Below, piece by piece: positions 9,218-18,285 of a stretch of DNA of 64,000 bases. The translations under genes were made by a program, and so were the position numbers. Positions within the stretch are counted from its first letter, which is position 1, and each line of letters begins with the position of its first letter. Under the pieces are notes generated by a model that saw only the letters and a list, made by a program, of their open reading frames with translations, had not been told where the DNA came from and ran no database searches. The stretch lies in NCBI RefSeq assembly GCF_900119485.1, contig NZ_FPJZ01000007.1:46086-110085 (forward strand), given 5' to 3'. This DNA comes from Thermoactinomyces sp. DSM 45891 (lineage in GTDB: Bacteria > Bacillota > Bacilli > Thermoactinomycetales > Thermoactinomycetaceae).

Positions 9218-10108
9218 GTGCTGAATCGGTGCTGGACATTGCGGACAAAGGTAATACTTTGGATTAGTATGATAAACATGTTAGCGATCTTGGTTGGTAT
9301 CTTCTTTCTGTACCGAGATCATAGGGAAATCGATATCGGATGGATAATCGGAGTCCCCATGGGGATTTTGGCTATCGAATGGTTTGCTACGATCAAATTG
9401 TCTAAGTACATAAAAAAGCGTATTCATAATGAATTGCATAAGGAGTTATCTCAAGTTCATGAATATATGGAATCGATGAGGGCTAAAGCGCACGAGTTTC
9501 AAAATACTCTTTATGCGATTTCTGGTTTAATACAGCTACAATCATATGACGAGGCTATATCTCTTATCCAACAAGAATCGCAGCTTCATCAAGATCAGAT
9601 ATTAGTATGGACGAAAAAAGTGAAAGATAAAAGAATATCTGCTATCTTAATTGGGTATTACAATCATGCAAAGGAAATGAAAGTAGCTTTGCAGATTGAT
9701 CCAGCTACGTATATTCCTGAACATATCAATATTCTAAATATAACATCATTTATCTCATTGTTGGGTAATTTGGTCTTAAATGCAATGGAAGAATTGCAAA
9801 AGGTGCAGGGTGAAAGAAAAATACGGATTTTTATGGAATGTGTAGAAGATACATTGGTTTTAGAAGTAGAAGATAATGGTTTTGGGATTAGAGATGAGAT
9901 GTTTCCGTTTATCTTTGAAAAAGGATTCTCGACAAAATCGATTACACGTTCTGAAAAACGTGGCTTTGGATTGTGGAAAGTAAAACAAATTGTAGAGGAG
10001 CATGGTGGCACTGTATTGGTAGAAAGAGGGAATTGGGATGGGACTCTCTTTGCCATTACGCTACCATTGAAAGGGGATGTGAGACTTGATAGAAGTGTTA
10101 ATTATTGA
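9218..10108 (+). CDS. DcuS/CitA-type sensor histidine kinase lacking an outside sensor domain
   Basis: A 296-residue kinase with a GTG start behind AAGGAGG. Two hydrophobic helices (about 9-31 and 39-62) are separated by only a few residues, so there is no extracytoplasmic PAS domain. The HEFQN box (His92) has the form used by citrate/C4-dicarboxylate kinases. The ATPase part shows an N box (NLVLNAMEE), EDNGFGI, FEKGFSTK and RGFGLWKVKQI. Family members are normally over 500 residues with outside and cytoplasmic PAS domains. It may sense the membrane or work with a partner transporter; no transporter is adjacent. Overlaps its response regulator by 23 bases. Confidence 0.85.
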   Translation: MLNRCWTLRTKVILWISMINMLAILVGIFFLYRDHREIDIGWIIGVPMGILAIEWFATIKLSKYIKKRIHNELHKELSQVHEYMESMRAKAHEFQNTLYAISGLIQLQSYDEAISLIQQESQLHQDQILVWTKKVKDKRISAILIGYYNHAKEMKVALQIDPATYIPEHINILNITSFISLLGNLVLNAMEELQKVQGERKIRIFMECVEDTLVLEVEDNGFGIRDEMFPFIFEKGFSTKSITRSEKRGFGLWKVKQIVEEHGGTVLVERGNWDGTLFAITLPLKGDVRLDRSVNY

Positions 10109-10784
10109 GGATGATCGGCGAGTTGCTGAGATTAATCGGCGTTTTTTGGAGAAAATGAAAGGATTTAAATTAATAGCAATTGCCTGTTCTGGGGAAGAAG
10201 CAAAAGAGTATTTAGAAGTGATGAAGCCACAGTTGGTTCTTTTAGATGTATATCTTCCAGATATATCAGGAAGCGATTTAGTATGGTATATCAGAAAGAC
10301 TTATAAAGACATAGATATTATCATGATGACAGCTACTGGAGAAACAGAGACCGTTCAAGAAGCTTTGCGTGGAGGGGTCTTTGATTATCTAGTAAAGCCG
10401 ATTACGTTGGATCGTTTCAGACAGAGCCTGGATAAATATAAAGAACGTATCCAGTTCATTCATTCGATGAAAGTGATGGGCCAAGACGAAGTGGATTATC
10501 TCATACATCGGGGAGTACGCGAGGAAATAGGAGGAATTCATACGATGTCACTTCCGAAAGGGATTGACCCGACGACACTCGAAAAAGTGGAACGAGTTGT
10601 GTTAGGGAATGGAGATTCTGGATTGACAGCTGAACAAGTAGGACGAAAACTAGGAGCGAGTAGAACAACAGCAAGGCGTTATCTCGAATATTTGGTTTCT
10701 ACAGAGAGGCTACGAGCAGATTTAGCATATGGAACGATCGGTCGACCTGAACGTAGATACGGGATGAAAGCAGATAACATGTGA
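10086..10784 (+). CDS. CitB/DcuR-family response regulator
   Basis: A 232-residue regulator. The receiver domain has phospho-acceptor Asp54 (LVLLDVYLP), the DD pair at 9-10 and a conserved Lys in LVKPI. The C-terminal half (LTAEQVGRKLGASRTTARRYLEYL) is the helix-turn-helix of the CitB/DcuR family. The TTG start sits within the kinase gene behind AAAGGGGATG. Targets cannot be read from the sequence; the next operon downstream (bpsAB) or a distant transport gene are candidates. Confidence 0.88.
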   Translation: MIEVLIIEDDRRVAEINRRFLEKMKGFKLIAIACSGEEAKEYLEVMKPQLVLLDVYLPDISGSDLVWYIRKTYKDIDIIMMTATGETETVQEALRGGVFDYLVKPITLDRFRQSLDKYKERIQFIHSMKVMGQDEVDYLIHRGVREEIGGIHTMSLPKGIDPTTLEKVERVVLGNGDSGLTAEQVGRKLGASRTTARRYLEYLVSTERLRADLAYGTIGRPERRYGMKADNM

Positions 10785-10886
10785 TCGTATGCGATTCATA
10801 CATATTTTCCCTCATCATTTCTATTTTTTCTACATGTTTCCAATTTGAGTGGGAATAGTATAGAAAACGACTTGAGGAGGGATAAG

Positions 10887-12053
10887 GTGTCACGTATTGT
10901 TGCTGTAGGAACTGCTGTTCCTCCCCATGTATTCAAACAATCCGACGTAAAATCCTATGTTGAACATACTTTTTCGGATTCCGTGGAGCACATTGATCGA
11001 TACTTATCTATCTTTGAAAATACGGCTATCCAACAACGCAGAATGAGTCAGCCGTTAGAATGGTTTCAAGAAGATCGTACCTTTGCACAGCGAAATCAAA
11101 TCTATATTGAGATGGCGTGCCAATTGGGAGAAGAAGCAATTCTTAGATGTCTGGCTCAGAGTGGGTATCAAATTCGTGAAATCGACCATTTAATATTTGT
11201 ATCGACAACAGGATTGGCGACTCCTAGTATTGACGCACACCTCGTTCATCGATTAAATATGAATCCACATATCAAAAGAACCCCCATTTGGGGATTAGGC
11301 TGTGCAGGTGGGGTAGTTGGTTTAACACGAGCTTTGGAATTTGCAAGGGCGTGTCCAGACGAGAAGATACTGCTGGTAGCAGTGGAGCTATGTGGGCTTA
11401 CTTTTCGTAAGAACGATCGTTCCAAAAGCAATATCGTCGCAACCTCCCTATTCGCAGATGGTGCGGCGGCAGTGCTTGTTACAGGGAGTGAAGTGCCGAT
11501 CCATGTTCCCCAAGATACCTATTTGCATTACCATTCATCCCAGAGTCAAGTCTTCCCCGACTCCTTAGATGTAATGGGATGGGACTTAGAAGATGACGGT
11601 CTAAAGGTCGTTTTTTCTAAGGAGATCCCTACTCTGGTCAAAAAAGAAGTGGGTCCCGTTTTACGATCCTTTCTGCAAACTCAGGGCCTCACATGCAAAG
11701 ATGTACAACGATGGATTGCGCATCCTGGTGGCAAAAAAGTAGTACAAGCATATGAGGAGATTACAGGATTACCTGCTGAATCCTTTGCCTCCGCATACGA
11801 AATTCTACGTGATTTTGGTAATATGTCTTCGGTAACAGTTCTGTTTGTCCTACAACATGAGTTGCAACATCAGCATCAAGCACAGGAAAAAGGTATGCTA
11901 CTCGCAATGGGTCCTGGATTTAGCGCAGAGTTTTTATTAGTAGAATGGCTTCCTATTCCGCAAGAGAGTCACTTGCTACAACCAGATCATGTCCCTCACT
12001 CGAACCCTCGATACCAGAGACAACTTCCTGATTGGGAGGTAGAACTGACATGA
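10887..12053 (+). CDS. bpsA: type III polyketide synthase (alkylpyrone synthase type)
   Basis: A 388-residue chalcone-synthase-fold enzyme. The catalytic triad is visible: Cys139 in GLGCAGG, His279 in AHPGGKK and Asn312 in DFGNMSS. Such bacterial enzymes extend fatty acyl-CoA with malonyl-CoA to give alkylpyrones or alkylresorcinols. The GTG at 10887 is chosen because GAGGAGG lies just upstream and inside the longer frame that begins at a TTG. The next gene overlaps by four bases and encodes the partner methyltransferase, the same pair as bpsA-bpsB in B. subtilis. Products are probably membrane-associated lipids. Confidence 0.9.
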   Translation: MSRIVAVGTAVPPHVFKQSDVKSYVEHTFSDSVEHIDRYLSIFENTAIQQRRMSQPLEWFQEDRTFAQRNQIYIEMACQLGEEAILRCLAQSGYQIREIDHLIFVSTTGLATPSIDAHLVHRLNMNPHIKRTPIWGLGCAGGVVGLTRALEFARACPDEKILLVAVELCGLTFRKNDRSKSNIVATSLFADGAAAVLVTGSEVPIHVPQDTYLHYHSSQSQVFPDSLDVMGWDLEDDGLKVVFSKEIPTLVKKEVGPVLRSFLQTQGLTCKDVQRWIAHPGGKKVVQAYEEITGLPAESFASAYEILRDFGNMSSVTVLFVLQHELQHQHQAQEKGMLLAMGPGFSAEFLLVEWLPIPQESHLLQPDHVPHSNPRYQRQLPDWEVELT

Positions 12054-12628
12054 AATGGACATTGATTCTCTGGTCCCTGGTTGTGTTCCAAAGGATTTGG
12101 GAAGTGGGGATTGCCAAGCAAAATGGAGAATGGATGAGGCGACAAGGTGGAAAAGAAGTAGGGAGAGAGCATTATCCTCTTCTAGTAGGGGTTCATGTGT
12201 TGTTTTTCCTAGGGATCCTCGTTGAAATGTTTTTGTATCGTGCGACCCCGCCTACATGGTGGTGGATTCCTTTCACCCTATTTATAGGTGTCCAAGCTTT
12301 ACGATATTGGTCCATTCGTTCTTTAGGACGATTCTGGAATACAAGGATCTGGGTTCTACCCAATACACCTATTGAACGAAAAGGTCCTTATCGATATATG
12401 AGGCATCCTAACTATGTAGCGGTGGTGACGGAGTTCTTAGTGTTTCCGCTTCTTTTTGGAGCCTACGTAACCTGCATCGTGATGACATTTGTTAATATAC
12501 TAGTCCTCGTCTTGCTACGTATTCCGATGGAAGAGCAAGCATTAAAAGAAGTGAGCCTAAGTTTAAACGAAGAAGAAATGGAATATACAGGTGGCCTGTT
12601 TTCCCGCTGGGATCAGGAGCCATCTTGA
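12050..12628 (+). CDS. bpsB: isoprenylcysteine methyltransferase-family protein, alkylpyrone O-methyltransferase partner
   Basis: A 192-residue membrane protein of the ICMT/NnrU-like family, with four or five hydrophobic segments and the conserved GPYRYMRHPNYVAV motif that binds S-adenosylmethionine, followed by E(FLV). The ATG overlaps the polyketide synthase stop (ATGA) and has GGGAGGT upstream inside the synthase gene. In B. subtilis the homologue (BpsB/YpbQ) methylates alkylpyrones made by BpsA. The tight coupling here supports the same role. Confidence 0.85.
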   Translation: MKWTLILWSLVVFQRIWEVGIAKQNGEWMRRQGGKEVGREHYPLLVGVHVLFFLGILVEMFLYRATPPTWWWIPFTLFIGVQALRYWSIRSLGRFWNTRIWVLPNTPIERKGPYRYMRHPNYVAVVTEFLVFPLLFGAYVTCIVMTFVNILVLVLLRIPMEEQALKEVSLSLNEEEMEYTGGLFSRWDQEPS

Positions 12629-12631
12629 TAC

Positions 12632-12686
12632 AAAAGGAGATAGGAAGTGGACCGATTATTATGGGTCCGCTTTTTATCTCCTTTTT
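12632..12686 (+). terminator. intrinsic terminator of bpsAB
   Basis: A long imperfect hairpin of about 22 pairs: AAAAGGAGATAGG...GGACC pairs with GGTCCG...TATCTCCTTTT, with several G-T pairs and a 10-base loop, ending in T residues. Confidence 0.85.
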
Positions 12687-12772
12687 CAATCAGTACTAGA
12701 ATGAACGTCTTGGCACTATATATAATTATCGAATTTTATCGTTTGAATAAGTAGTTAGAGAGGTGGGGGATG

Positions 12773-13492
12773 ATGCCTCGTAGACGTCCGATGCGTAAAT
12801 CTTGGAACATTTCATTTCGTTTTGCACGAAATAGATGGATTTCTATAGTGATCATCGCACTACTCATTTTAATTCCTGTCTTATGGACGGTGGAGCAAAA
12901 TATTGATCCTGTCCTTATGCACATCGCCGTTACAGAAGTGAAGAAGGAAGCCCAAGCTGCGATTACAAAAGGGATTGAACAGCAAGTTCATATGGGAGAA
13001 GAGTTAAATAAGCTCATACAGGTGCAAAAAGCCGAAGATGGCAGGATTGTTTCGGTTCAATTTGAACCACTCACCCAAGCAAAAATATATACAAACAGTG
13101 CGAAGGAGATTGAAAAATCGATGGCGCACCTGAAGGATAAACCGATCGAAATATCTTTAGGTCAAGTGATGCAATCTACCATGTTTGCAGATTTTGGGCC
13201 CGATATTCCTGTGCGAATGTGGCAGGAAGGATCTGCAAAAATCAGCCTGGAGCCAAAGCTACAAGCACAAGGGATCAATATGGTTCTCATCACAGTGAAC
13301 CTGGTGGTGCAAACTGAATTAGGAATCATTGTTCCATTTAATAAAGATATGATTCAATTTACTACCTCCTATCCCATTGCACAAACCATGGTAGTAGGTG
13401 AAGTGCCAAGCTACTACTATAACTCTGAAGATGGTAAGCATACTGGAAACCAGCCTGCTCTACCGCCTATCGAAAAAAAGAATGAGCATTGA
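12773..13492 (+). CDS. yunB: sporulation protein YunB
   Basis: A 239-residue protein with one N-terminal membrane helix (about 23-41) after a very basic start. The outer region ends TSYPIAQTMVVGEVPSYYYN, typical of YunB. In B. subtilis yunB is made in the mother cell under sigma E and is needed for efficient sporulation. Two adjacent ATGs exist (12770 and 12773). The second has better spacing from AGGTGG (12761-12766). It is near lytH and lipA as in B. subtilis, but here a UbiD gene and a glutaredoxin gene lie between yunB and lytH. Confidence 0.88.
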   Translation: MPRRRPMRKSWNISFRFARNRWISIVIIALLILIPVLWTVEQNIDPVLMHIAVTEVKKEAQAAITKGIEQQVHMGEELNKLIQVQKAEDGRIVSVQFEPLTQAKIYTNSAKEIEKSMAHLKDKPIEISLGQVMQSTMFADFGPDIPVRMWQEGSAKISLEPKLQAQGINMVLITVNLVVQTELGIIVPFNKDMIQFTTSYPIAQTMVVGEVPSYYYNSEDGKHTGNQPALPPIEKKNEH

Positions 13493-13512
13493 TTTATTAA
13501 ATCGATGCTCAT
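13482..13512. terminator. shared terminator between yunB and the UbiD gene
   Basis: A 14-base stem (ATGAGCATTGATTT / AAATCGATGCTCAT, one wobble) that overlaps the yunB stop. On the minus strand it is followed by seven T residues, so it mainly serves the UbiD gene. Confidence 0.8.
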
Positions 13513-13524
13513 CCTAATAAAGTA

Positions 13525-15288
13525 CTATCTAGAAGGAAAATACTCTTTCCATCGTGTATCAACTAATTCTTTAATTTCAGGTAGTGGCTCTAGTTCATCT
13601 GGATATCCGGGTTTCATTCGCGCATCAATGATGATCGGACATTGATAGCTCGAATGGTGTCGGACAAGTTCCGCTTTGGCATAAATATCATATGCTGGAT
13701 CAAATCGAGTAAATGCTGTCCACAAGAAGGAAGTCTGATCTGATGCCGCCTTTATGTCGTCTACAAGGAAAAGGAAACACCAATCTTGTAACTGTTCTCC
13801 ATAATGTTTCAGCAAGATATTAGGGAGATCTGGATTTGCCTCGTAAGCATCTGCCTGGAGTACTAGTGCTCCCCGGCAGTAGACAGCTACATCATGGATT
13901 CCGTTCATATCAGGTCCGTGATACTCAGATGATAAGCTTCTAACAGGGTCTCCAGTTCCAACTAAGACTGCCTTACTTCCATGATTAAGACGACGGCCTG
14001 TATAGTCTAATGTATCCATCGAAGTGTGATTAAAGATGAACAAATCAGTTCGTGGGTCAAAGCGCTCCATTACGGATTCGAATAATGAAGTAAAGTTTCC
14101 TAGATCTACAGCTTGATCCGTGACAATCAGGAATTTTGTCAGTGTTAACTGTCCTTCACCCAAGATGCGGAATGCATTGGCTAAAGCTTCGCGCTTATAG
14201 CTTTCTCGCACAACAGCAGCCGCTAATGGATGGAAACCTGTCTCCGCATATGTCCACAGATCACGCACACCTGGCATAGCCATCGGGAATGCAGGAGACA
14301 GAAGGCGTTGGAGGAAGTCCCCTAAATAATAGTCTTCTTGTTTCGGTTTCCCAACGATGGTAGCTGGATAAATGGCATCGGTACGATGATGAACAGATTT
14401 TATGTGGAAGACTGGGAAGTCATGCGCTAATGAGTAATATCCGTAATGATCCCCAAATGGCCCTTCTAATCTGCGCTCATGGGCAGTAACTAATCCGGAG
14501 AGTACGAATTCGGCTTCGGCAATAATCGGATAGCTACCATCTGCAGGACGAACAACAGGTAATTTTTCACCTACAATTAATGAAGTAAGAAGTAGTTCAG
14601 GCAAAAATTCAGGAACGGGAGCGATGGCAGAGGCAATTAATGCTGGAGGGCCACCTAGGAACATGCGAACGGGTAGATCTTGATCCCGTTTTTCAGCTTC
14701 GAAGTGATGGAACCCACCACCTTTGTGAATTTGCCAGTGCATCCCTGTAGTATTCGCATTATACACTTGCATGCGATACATTCCTAGGTTATGTTGTCCC
14801 GTTTCAGGATGCTCCGTGTACACGAGTGGTAAAGTGAAAAAAGGACCTCCGTCTTCTTGCCAAGAGGTAAGTACAGGTAGTTCGTTTAGATCCACCTGCA
14901 TTTGCTTAGCAGCAAGAGCAGGGGCTTGGCTTTCGGAAACGGTTTTTAATCCGATTTTTAGTAGATCTTGAAGGACTTTTCGCTCTTTCCAGAGAGCTGA
15001 TGGAGTGGGAGGAAGCATCGTATGGGTAAGTTCCACCACTTTTTTCATTAATTCCTCGGGACGAGTTCCAAATGCTAAATGAACCCTACGGATGGTACCA
15101 AAAAGATTGGTGACGACAGGGAATTGACTACCTTTTACATTCGTAAATAATAAAGCAGGTCCTTCTTCATCGATGACCCGCCTATGGATTTCGGCAAGCT
15201 CAAGTTTTGGATCGACAGGTGCTGTAATCTCTACAAGATCTCTCTCCTGACGAAGTTGATCCAAAAAGGAACGAAGATTTTTATGCAA
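13525..15288 (-). CDS. UbiD-family decarboxylase, possible menaquinone (futalosine route) decarboxylase
   Basis: A 587-residue UbiD-family protein. These enzymes use prenylated FMN to remove aromatic carboxyl groups. Family hallmarks include QIHKGGGFHHFEAE, EGPFGDHYGYYS (catalytic Glu region) and FNHTSMDTLDYTG. Length is nearer to the longer UbiD group than to short BsdC types. The futalosine pathway needs a UbiD-like decarboxylase (MqnL). mqnE lies 24 kb away in this window, so that role is plausible but not proven; no UbiX or UbiA partner is adjacent. TTG start with GGAGAG upstream. Confidence 0.85.
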   Translation of the reverse strand: MHKNLRSFLDQLRQERDLVEITAPVDPKLELAEIHRRVIDEEGPALLFTNVKGSQFPVVTNLFGTIRRVHLAFGTRPEELMKKVVELTHTMLPPTPSALWKERKVLQDLLKIGLKTVSESQAPALAAKQMQVDLNELPVLTSWQEDGGPFFTLPLVYTEHPETGQHNLGMYRMQVYNANTTGMHWQIHKGGGFHHFEAEKRDQDLPVRMFLGGPPALIASAIAPVPEFLPELLLTSLIVGEKLPVVRPADGSYPIIAEAEFVLSGLVTAHERRLEGPFGDHYGYYSLAHDFPVFHIKSVHHRTDAIYPATIVGKPKQEDYYLGDFLQRLLSPAFPMAMPGVRDLWTYAETGFHPLAAAVVRESYKREALANAFRILGEGQLTLTKFLIVTDQAVDLGNFTSLFESVMERFDPRTDLFIFNHTSMDTLDYTGRRLNHGSKAVLVGTGDPVRSLSSEYHGPDMNGIHDVAVYCRGALVLQADAYEANPDLPNILLKHYGEQLQDWCFLFLVDDIKAASDQTSFLWTAFTRFDPAYDIYAKAELVRHHSSYQCPIIIDARMKPGYPDELEPLPEIKELVDTRWKEYFPSR

Positions 15289-15371
15289 TGGAATCTCTCC
15301 TGATTGTCATGATTTTTCTATGTAGTACCTATGATATAGTATTAGTATATGAGAGAAAAGGAGTTTCTTAT

Positions 15372-15605
15372 ATGAGCGTAATCGTATATTCGAAACCACA
15401 TTGTCCAGAGTGTAATGTGCTAAAGCGCTTCTTGCGTGATTATCAAATTGATTTTGTGGTTCGTGACTTAAGTAAGAACCCTAAATATATTGATGAAGTG
15501 AAAAGGTTAGGCTTCCTTGGAGTACCTGTTACGGTTATTAATGGAAAAGCGATTCCAGGTTTACAACCTGATGCAATCTTATCGATGCTTGGGCGAAGGT
15601 ATTAA
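15372..15605 (+). CDS. glutaredoxin-family protein
   Basis: A 77-residue thioredoxin-fold protein with active site CPEC (Cys11, Cys14), cis-Pro in GVPVTVING and a NrdH/YruB-like end. It would reduce disulfides in the cytoplasm. The ATG at 15372 is chosen because AAAGGAG lies eight bases upstream; an upstream in-frame extension has no ribosome site. Divergent from the UbiD gene. I do not see a ribonucleotide reductase nearby, so the substrate is unknown. Confidence 0.85.
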   Translation: MSVIVYSKPHCPECNVLKRFLRDYQIDFVVRDLSKNPKYIDEVKRLGFLGVPVTVINGKAIPGLQPDAILSMLGRRY

Positions 15606-15616
15606 AGCGTAATATG

Positions 15617-15664
15617 ACAGAGCCCACCCTTAGTTAGATCGACTAACAAGGGTGGGCTCTGTTT
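15617..15664. terminator. bidirectional terminator between glutaredoxin gene and lytH
   Basis: Strong GC-rich stem ACAGAGCCCACCCTT / AAGGGTGGGCTCTGT with an inner AGTTAG/CTAAC extension and T residues after it. It lies between two convergent genes. Confidence 0.88.
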
Positions 15665-15668
15665 GATG

Positions 15669-16697
15669 CTAATGCTTCTTTTTCTTTTGAGTGGATTTTT
15701 TCTTGATTCGTGCCTCTTTCTCCCACTTTTTTAGAAGAGGAAAGGGGTCGAATGAGTAATTACGACTTCCGTTAAACTTATAAACCCCGTAATGAAGATG
15801 AGGCGGAAATTTTCCAGAGGTACCGGGCGGACCATAACCAGAAGATCCGACTGCCCCTAGGACTTCTCCAGGGGTGACAAGGTCTCCTTTCTTCAACCCT
15901 TTCCGAAACCCTTTCAGATGGGCGAAGTAGTGGTATTGATTTTTTGCATCTCGAATGCCGATTCTCCAACCACCAAAAACATTCCACCCGACTAACTCCA
16001 CATATCCATAGCAAGTACTGAGAACGGGGGTTCCATATCCAGCGAATATATCGGTTCCTTCATGGATTCGACGGCCGCCCCAACCCCGATTAGCTCCCCA
16101 TGTTCCCCTGTATGTATAGTTATACTGTAGAGGGATGGGGAATGAGCTTGCATCCAATAGGAGTGTTTGATGCTTCTGATAGAGGCGTGCGATATGGGTA
16201 ATAACGTCAACTGCGCTAGGTTGTTGATAGTATTTCCAAAGTTGTTCACGAATCTGATCCTCACTATTTCCAGAGCTACTAAGAAAGATAGCCACAGAAT
16301 AGAGTACATCTTGATCGTTTTCTGAATCGACGATCCCATCCCCATCCCCATCTCGCCCCATCCCCTGAAAGAAGTGAATACTAGTAGGGTTTGAGCTATG
16401 TAAGTCTGGATTTGACAATCCGGACCATTTGGAATCGAGAATCTGGATAGAAGTAATCCGACTAGGTAATGGTTTGGTATCTTTCTTTTGGATATTCTGC
16501 TCATATTGATCCATAGCAGCTAAATACTCCCAAGGTAGTCCGGTTAGGGATTCTATGGAACGAAAGAGAGCGATCTTTTTTTCATTTTCAGGTTTGGTAT
16601 TATAGGCAAACCCTTCGGTTGGATAAGTAAGAAGAGAGAAAATGATGAGCCAAATACATAGAGAACCAACCTTCTTGTTTACGGTCGTTTCCTTCAC
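15669..16697 (-). CDS. lytH: LytH-like M23 peptidase (spore cortex L-Ala-D-Glu endopeptidase)
   Basis: A 342-residue exported protein: signal peptide (about 1-31), then a region with an EF-hand-like loop (DGDGDGIVDSEND, 117-129), then an M23 zinc peptidase domain. Metal ligands His212 and Asp216 are in RIHEGTDIF and His300/His302 in PHLHYG. In B. subtilis LytH trims cortex stem peptides to single L-Ala during sporulation. It sits beside lipA and near yunB, as in B. subtilis. GTG start behind GGGGTGG; lysine-rich tail. Confidence 0.88.
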   Translation of the reverse strand: MKETTVNKKVGSLCIWLIIFSLLTYPTEGFAYNTKPENEKKIALFRSIESLTGLPWEYLAAMDQYEQNIQKKDTKPLPSRITSIQILDSKWSGLSNPDLHSSNPTSIHFFQGMGRDGDGDGIVDSENDQDVLYSVAIFLSSSGNSEDQIREQLWKYYQQPSAVDVITHIARLYQKHQTLLLDASSFPIPLQYNYTYRGTWGANRGWGGRRIHEGTDIFAGYGTPVLSTCYGYVELVGWNVFGGWRIGIRDAKNQYHYFAHLKGFRKGLKKGDLVTPGEVLGAVGSSGYGPPGTSGKFPPHLHYGVYKFNGSRNYSFDPFPLLKKWEKEARIKKKSTQKKKKH

Positions 16698-16908
16698 TCT
16701 ACCACCCCATTTCTAAGCCATTATTCTGTTTGTTAGTCTGTCATTTTTTGCTGAAATTAAACATGTTTCTTGTGGCTTTCATGGATGAACCATTCCTCTT
16801 TTGGCAGGTTCTATTTTTTGAAGGTAAATGTGGTAAGATAAGAACATAAGAAGAGTTTCATCTCCAAACGAATTTTTTGCATTTGTTGATATAGAGGAGG
16901 AGTAGTCG

Positions 16909-17814
16909 GTGACGACGGAACGTATGGATGGAAAAGAGCGTAAGCCTGAGTGGTTAAAAGTAAAATTAAGTACAGGTGAGAACTACCAAGAATTAAAGCG
17001 AATGATGCGCAGTAAGACACTACATACTGTGTGTGAGGAGGCGCGCTGTCCAAATATCTATGAGTGCTGGGCCAACGGTACGGCTACTTTCATGATTTTG
17101 GGTGATATATGCACACGTGCTTGTCGCTTCTGTGCAGTGAAAACAGGACTCCCCACAGAATTAGACCTAGCAGAGCCAGAGCGTGTAGCAGAAGCCGTTC
17201 AGCAAATGAGAGTACGACATGCGGTCATCACATCGGTAGCCCGAGATGATCTCAAGGATGGCGGTGCAGGAATCTTTGCTGCTACGATTAAAGCGGTCCG
17301 TGCTAAAAATCCACTCACCAGTGTAGAAGTATTGATCCCTGATTTTATGGGGAATTGGGATGCTTTGCAAGTGGTGATGGATGCGAGGCCCGATATTCTG
17401 AACCACAATATTGAGACCGTTCGTAGACGTTCAGATCGCGTTCGATCCAAGGCCAAATATGACCGGACGCTCGAACTATTGAAGCGTGCCAAAGAAATGA
17501 AACCAGATATTCCAACGAAATCCAGTATCATGGTAGGTGTGGGCGAGACTTACGAAGAAGTAAAAGAAACCATGCATGATTTACGTGATCATGATGTAAA
17601 CATTTTGACGATAGGTCAATATTTACAACCCACAAAAAAACATATCAAAATTGAGAAGTACTATACACCTGAAGAGTTTGCAGAGTGGAAAGAGTATGGC
17701 ATGGGGCTTGGCTTTTCACACGTGGAGTCTGGTCCACTGGTACGTAGTTCCTACCATGCTCACGAGCAAGTGAAAGGGCATCAAAAAACGACGGAAGAGC
17801 GCCTAGCTCAATAA
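16909..17814 (+). CDS. lipA: lipoyl synthase
   Basis: A 301-residue radical SAM enzyme that inserts two sulfurs into octanoylated carrier domains. Both Fe-S clusters are visible: the auxiliary set C-x4-C-x5-C (Cys42, 47, 53) and the radical SAM set CTRACRFC (Cys68, 72, 75). The family RSSYHA motif that binds the auxiliary cluster is near the C terminus. The GTG start follows GAGGAGG with eight bases between. The next gene is yutD, so the B. subtilis order is partly kept. Confidence 0.97.
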   Translation: MTTERMDGKERKPEWLKVKLSTGENYQELKRMMRSKTLHTVCEEARCPNIYECWANGTATFMILGDICTRACRFCAVKTGLPTELDLAEPERVAEAVQQMRVRHAVITSVARDDLKDGGAGIFAATIKAVRAKNPLTSVEVLIPDFMGNWDALQVVMDARPDILNHNIETVRRRSDRVRSKAKYDRTLELLKRAKEMKPDIPTKSSIMVGVGETYEEVKETMHDLRDHDVNILTIGQYLQPTKKHIKIEKYYTPEEFAEWKEYGMGLGFSHVESGPLVRSSYHAHEQVKGHQKTTEERLAQ

Positions 17815-17862
17815 GGATATCTGGGGCGATCCAGAAAAAAAGATTGAGGTTGATGGATCTCT

Positions 17863-18189
17863 ATGGAAATCGTGGAAATTCAAGGATCTACCTTTGAAGT
17901 AGTCATGGACTATAAGGAAGGTTGGAATCCAGAGGTATTTAAAAAACGTTATAGCGAGATCTTAAGTAAATATGATTTTATTGTAGGGGATTGGGGATAT
18001 GGTCAACTGCGACTAAAGGGATTTTTTCACGAAGACCATATAAGGGCTACAGCAGATACGAGTATTAGTTACCTCGAAGAGTACTTAAATGAATACTGTA
18101 ACTTTGGCTGCTCTTACTTTATTCTGCAAAAGAAATTTACACAAGACGATGCAAAAATGAACACCACTGAACCAGACACCATGGTGTAA
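17863..18189 (+). CDS. yutD: YutD family protein (DUF1027)
   Basis: A 108-residue protein with the family signature RYSEILSKYDFIVGDWGYGQLRLKGFF followed by EEYLNEYCNFGCSYFILQKKF. The biochemical function of YutD is not established. It follows lipA by 48 bases and is probably co-transcribed, as in Bacillus. The acidic C-terminal tail past residue 95 is variable in the family. Confidence 0.92.
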   Translation: MEIVEIQGSTFEVVMDYKEGWNPEVFKKRYSEILSKYDFIVGDWGYGQLRLKGFFHEDHIRATADTSISYLEEYLNEYCNFGCSYFILQKKFTQDDAKMNTTEPDTMV

Positions 18190-18196
18190 ATAGAAA

Positions 18197-18240
18197 AGAC
18201 AAAGAGAGCCCTTTTCCACGCAGAAGGGTTTTCTTTGTCT
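18197..18240 (+). terminator. terminator of lipA-yutD
   Basis: Hairpin with outer stem AGACAAAGA / TCTTTGTCT and inner AGCCCTT / AAGGGTT around a short loop. Confidence 0.85.
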
Positions 18241-18285
18241 ACAAAAATAAAATCCATACGCTAGGTACGTACGGATCGTGTTTAC

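Noticed and set aside
15304..15340. Sigma A promoter for the glutaredoxin gene
   Set aside because: TTGTCA and TATGAT are 20 bases apart, too far for a confident call.
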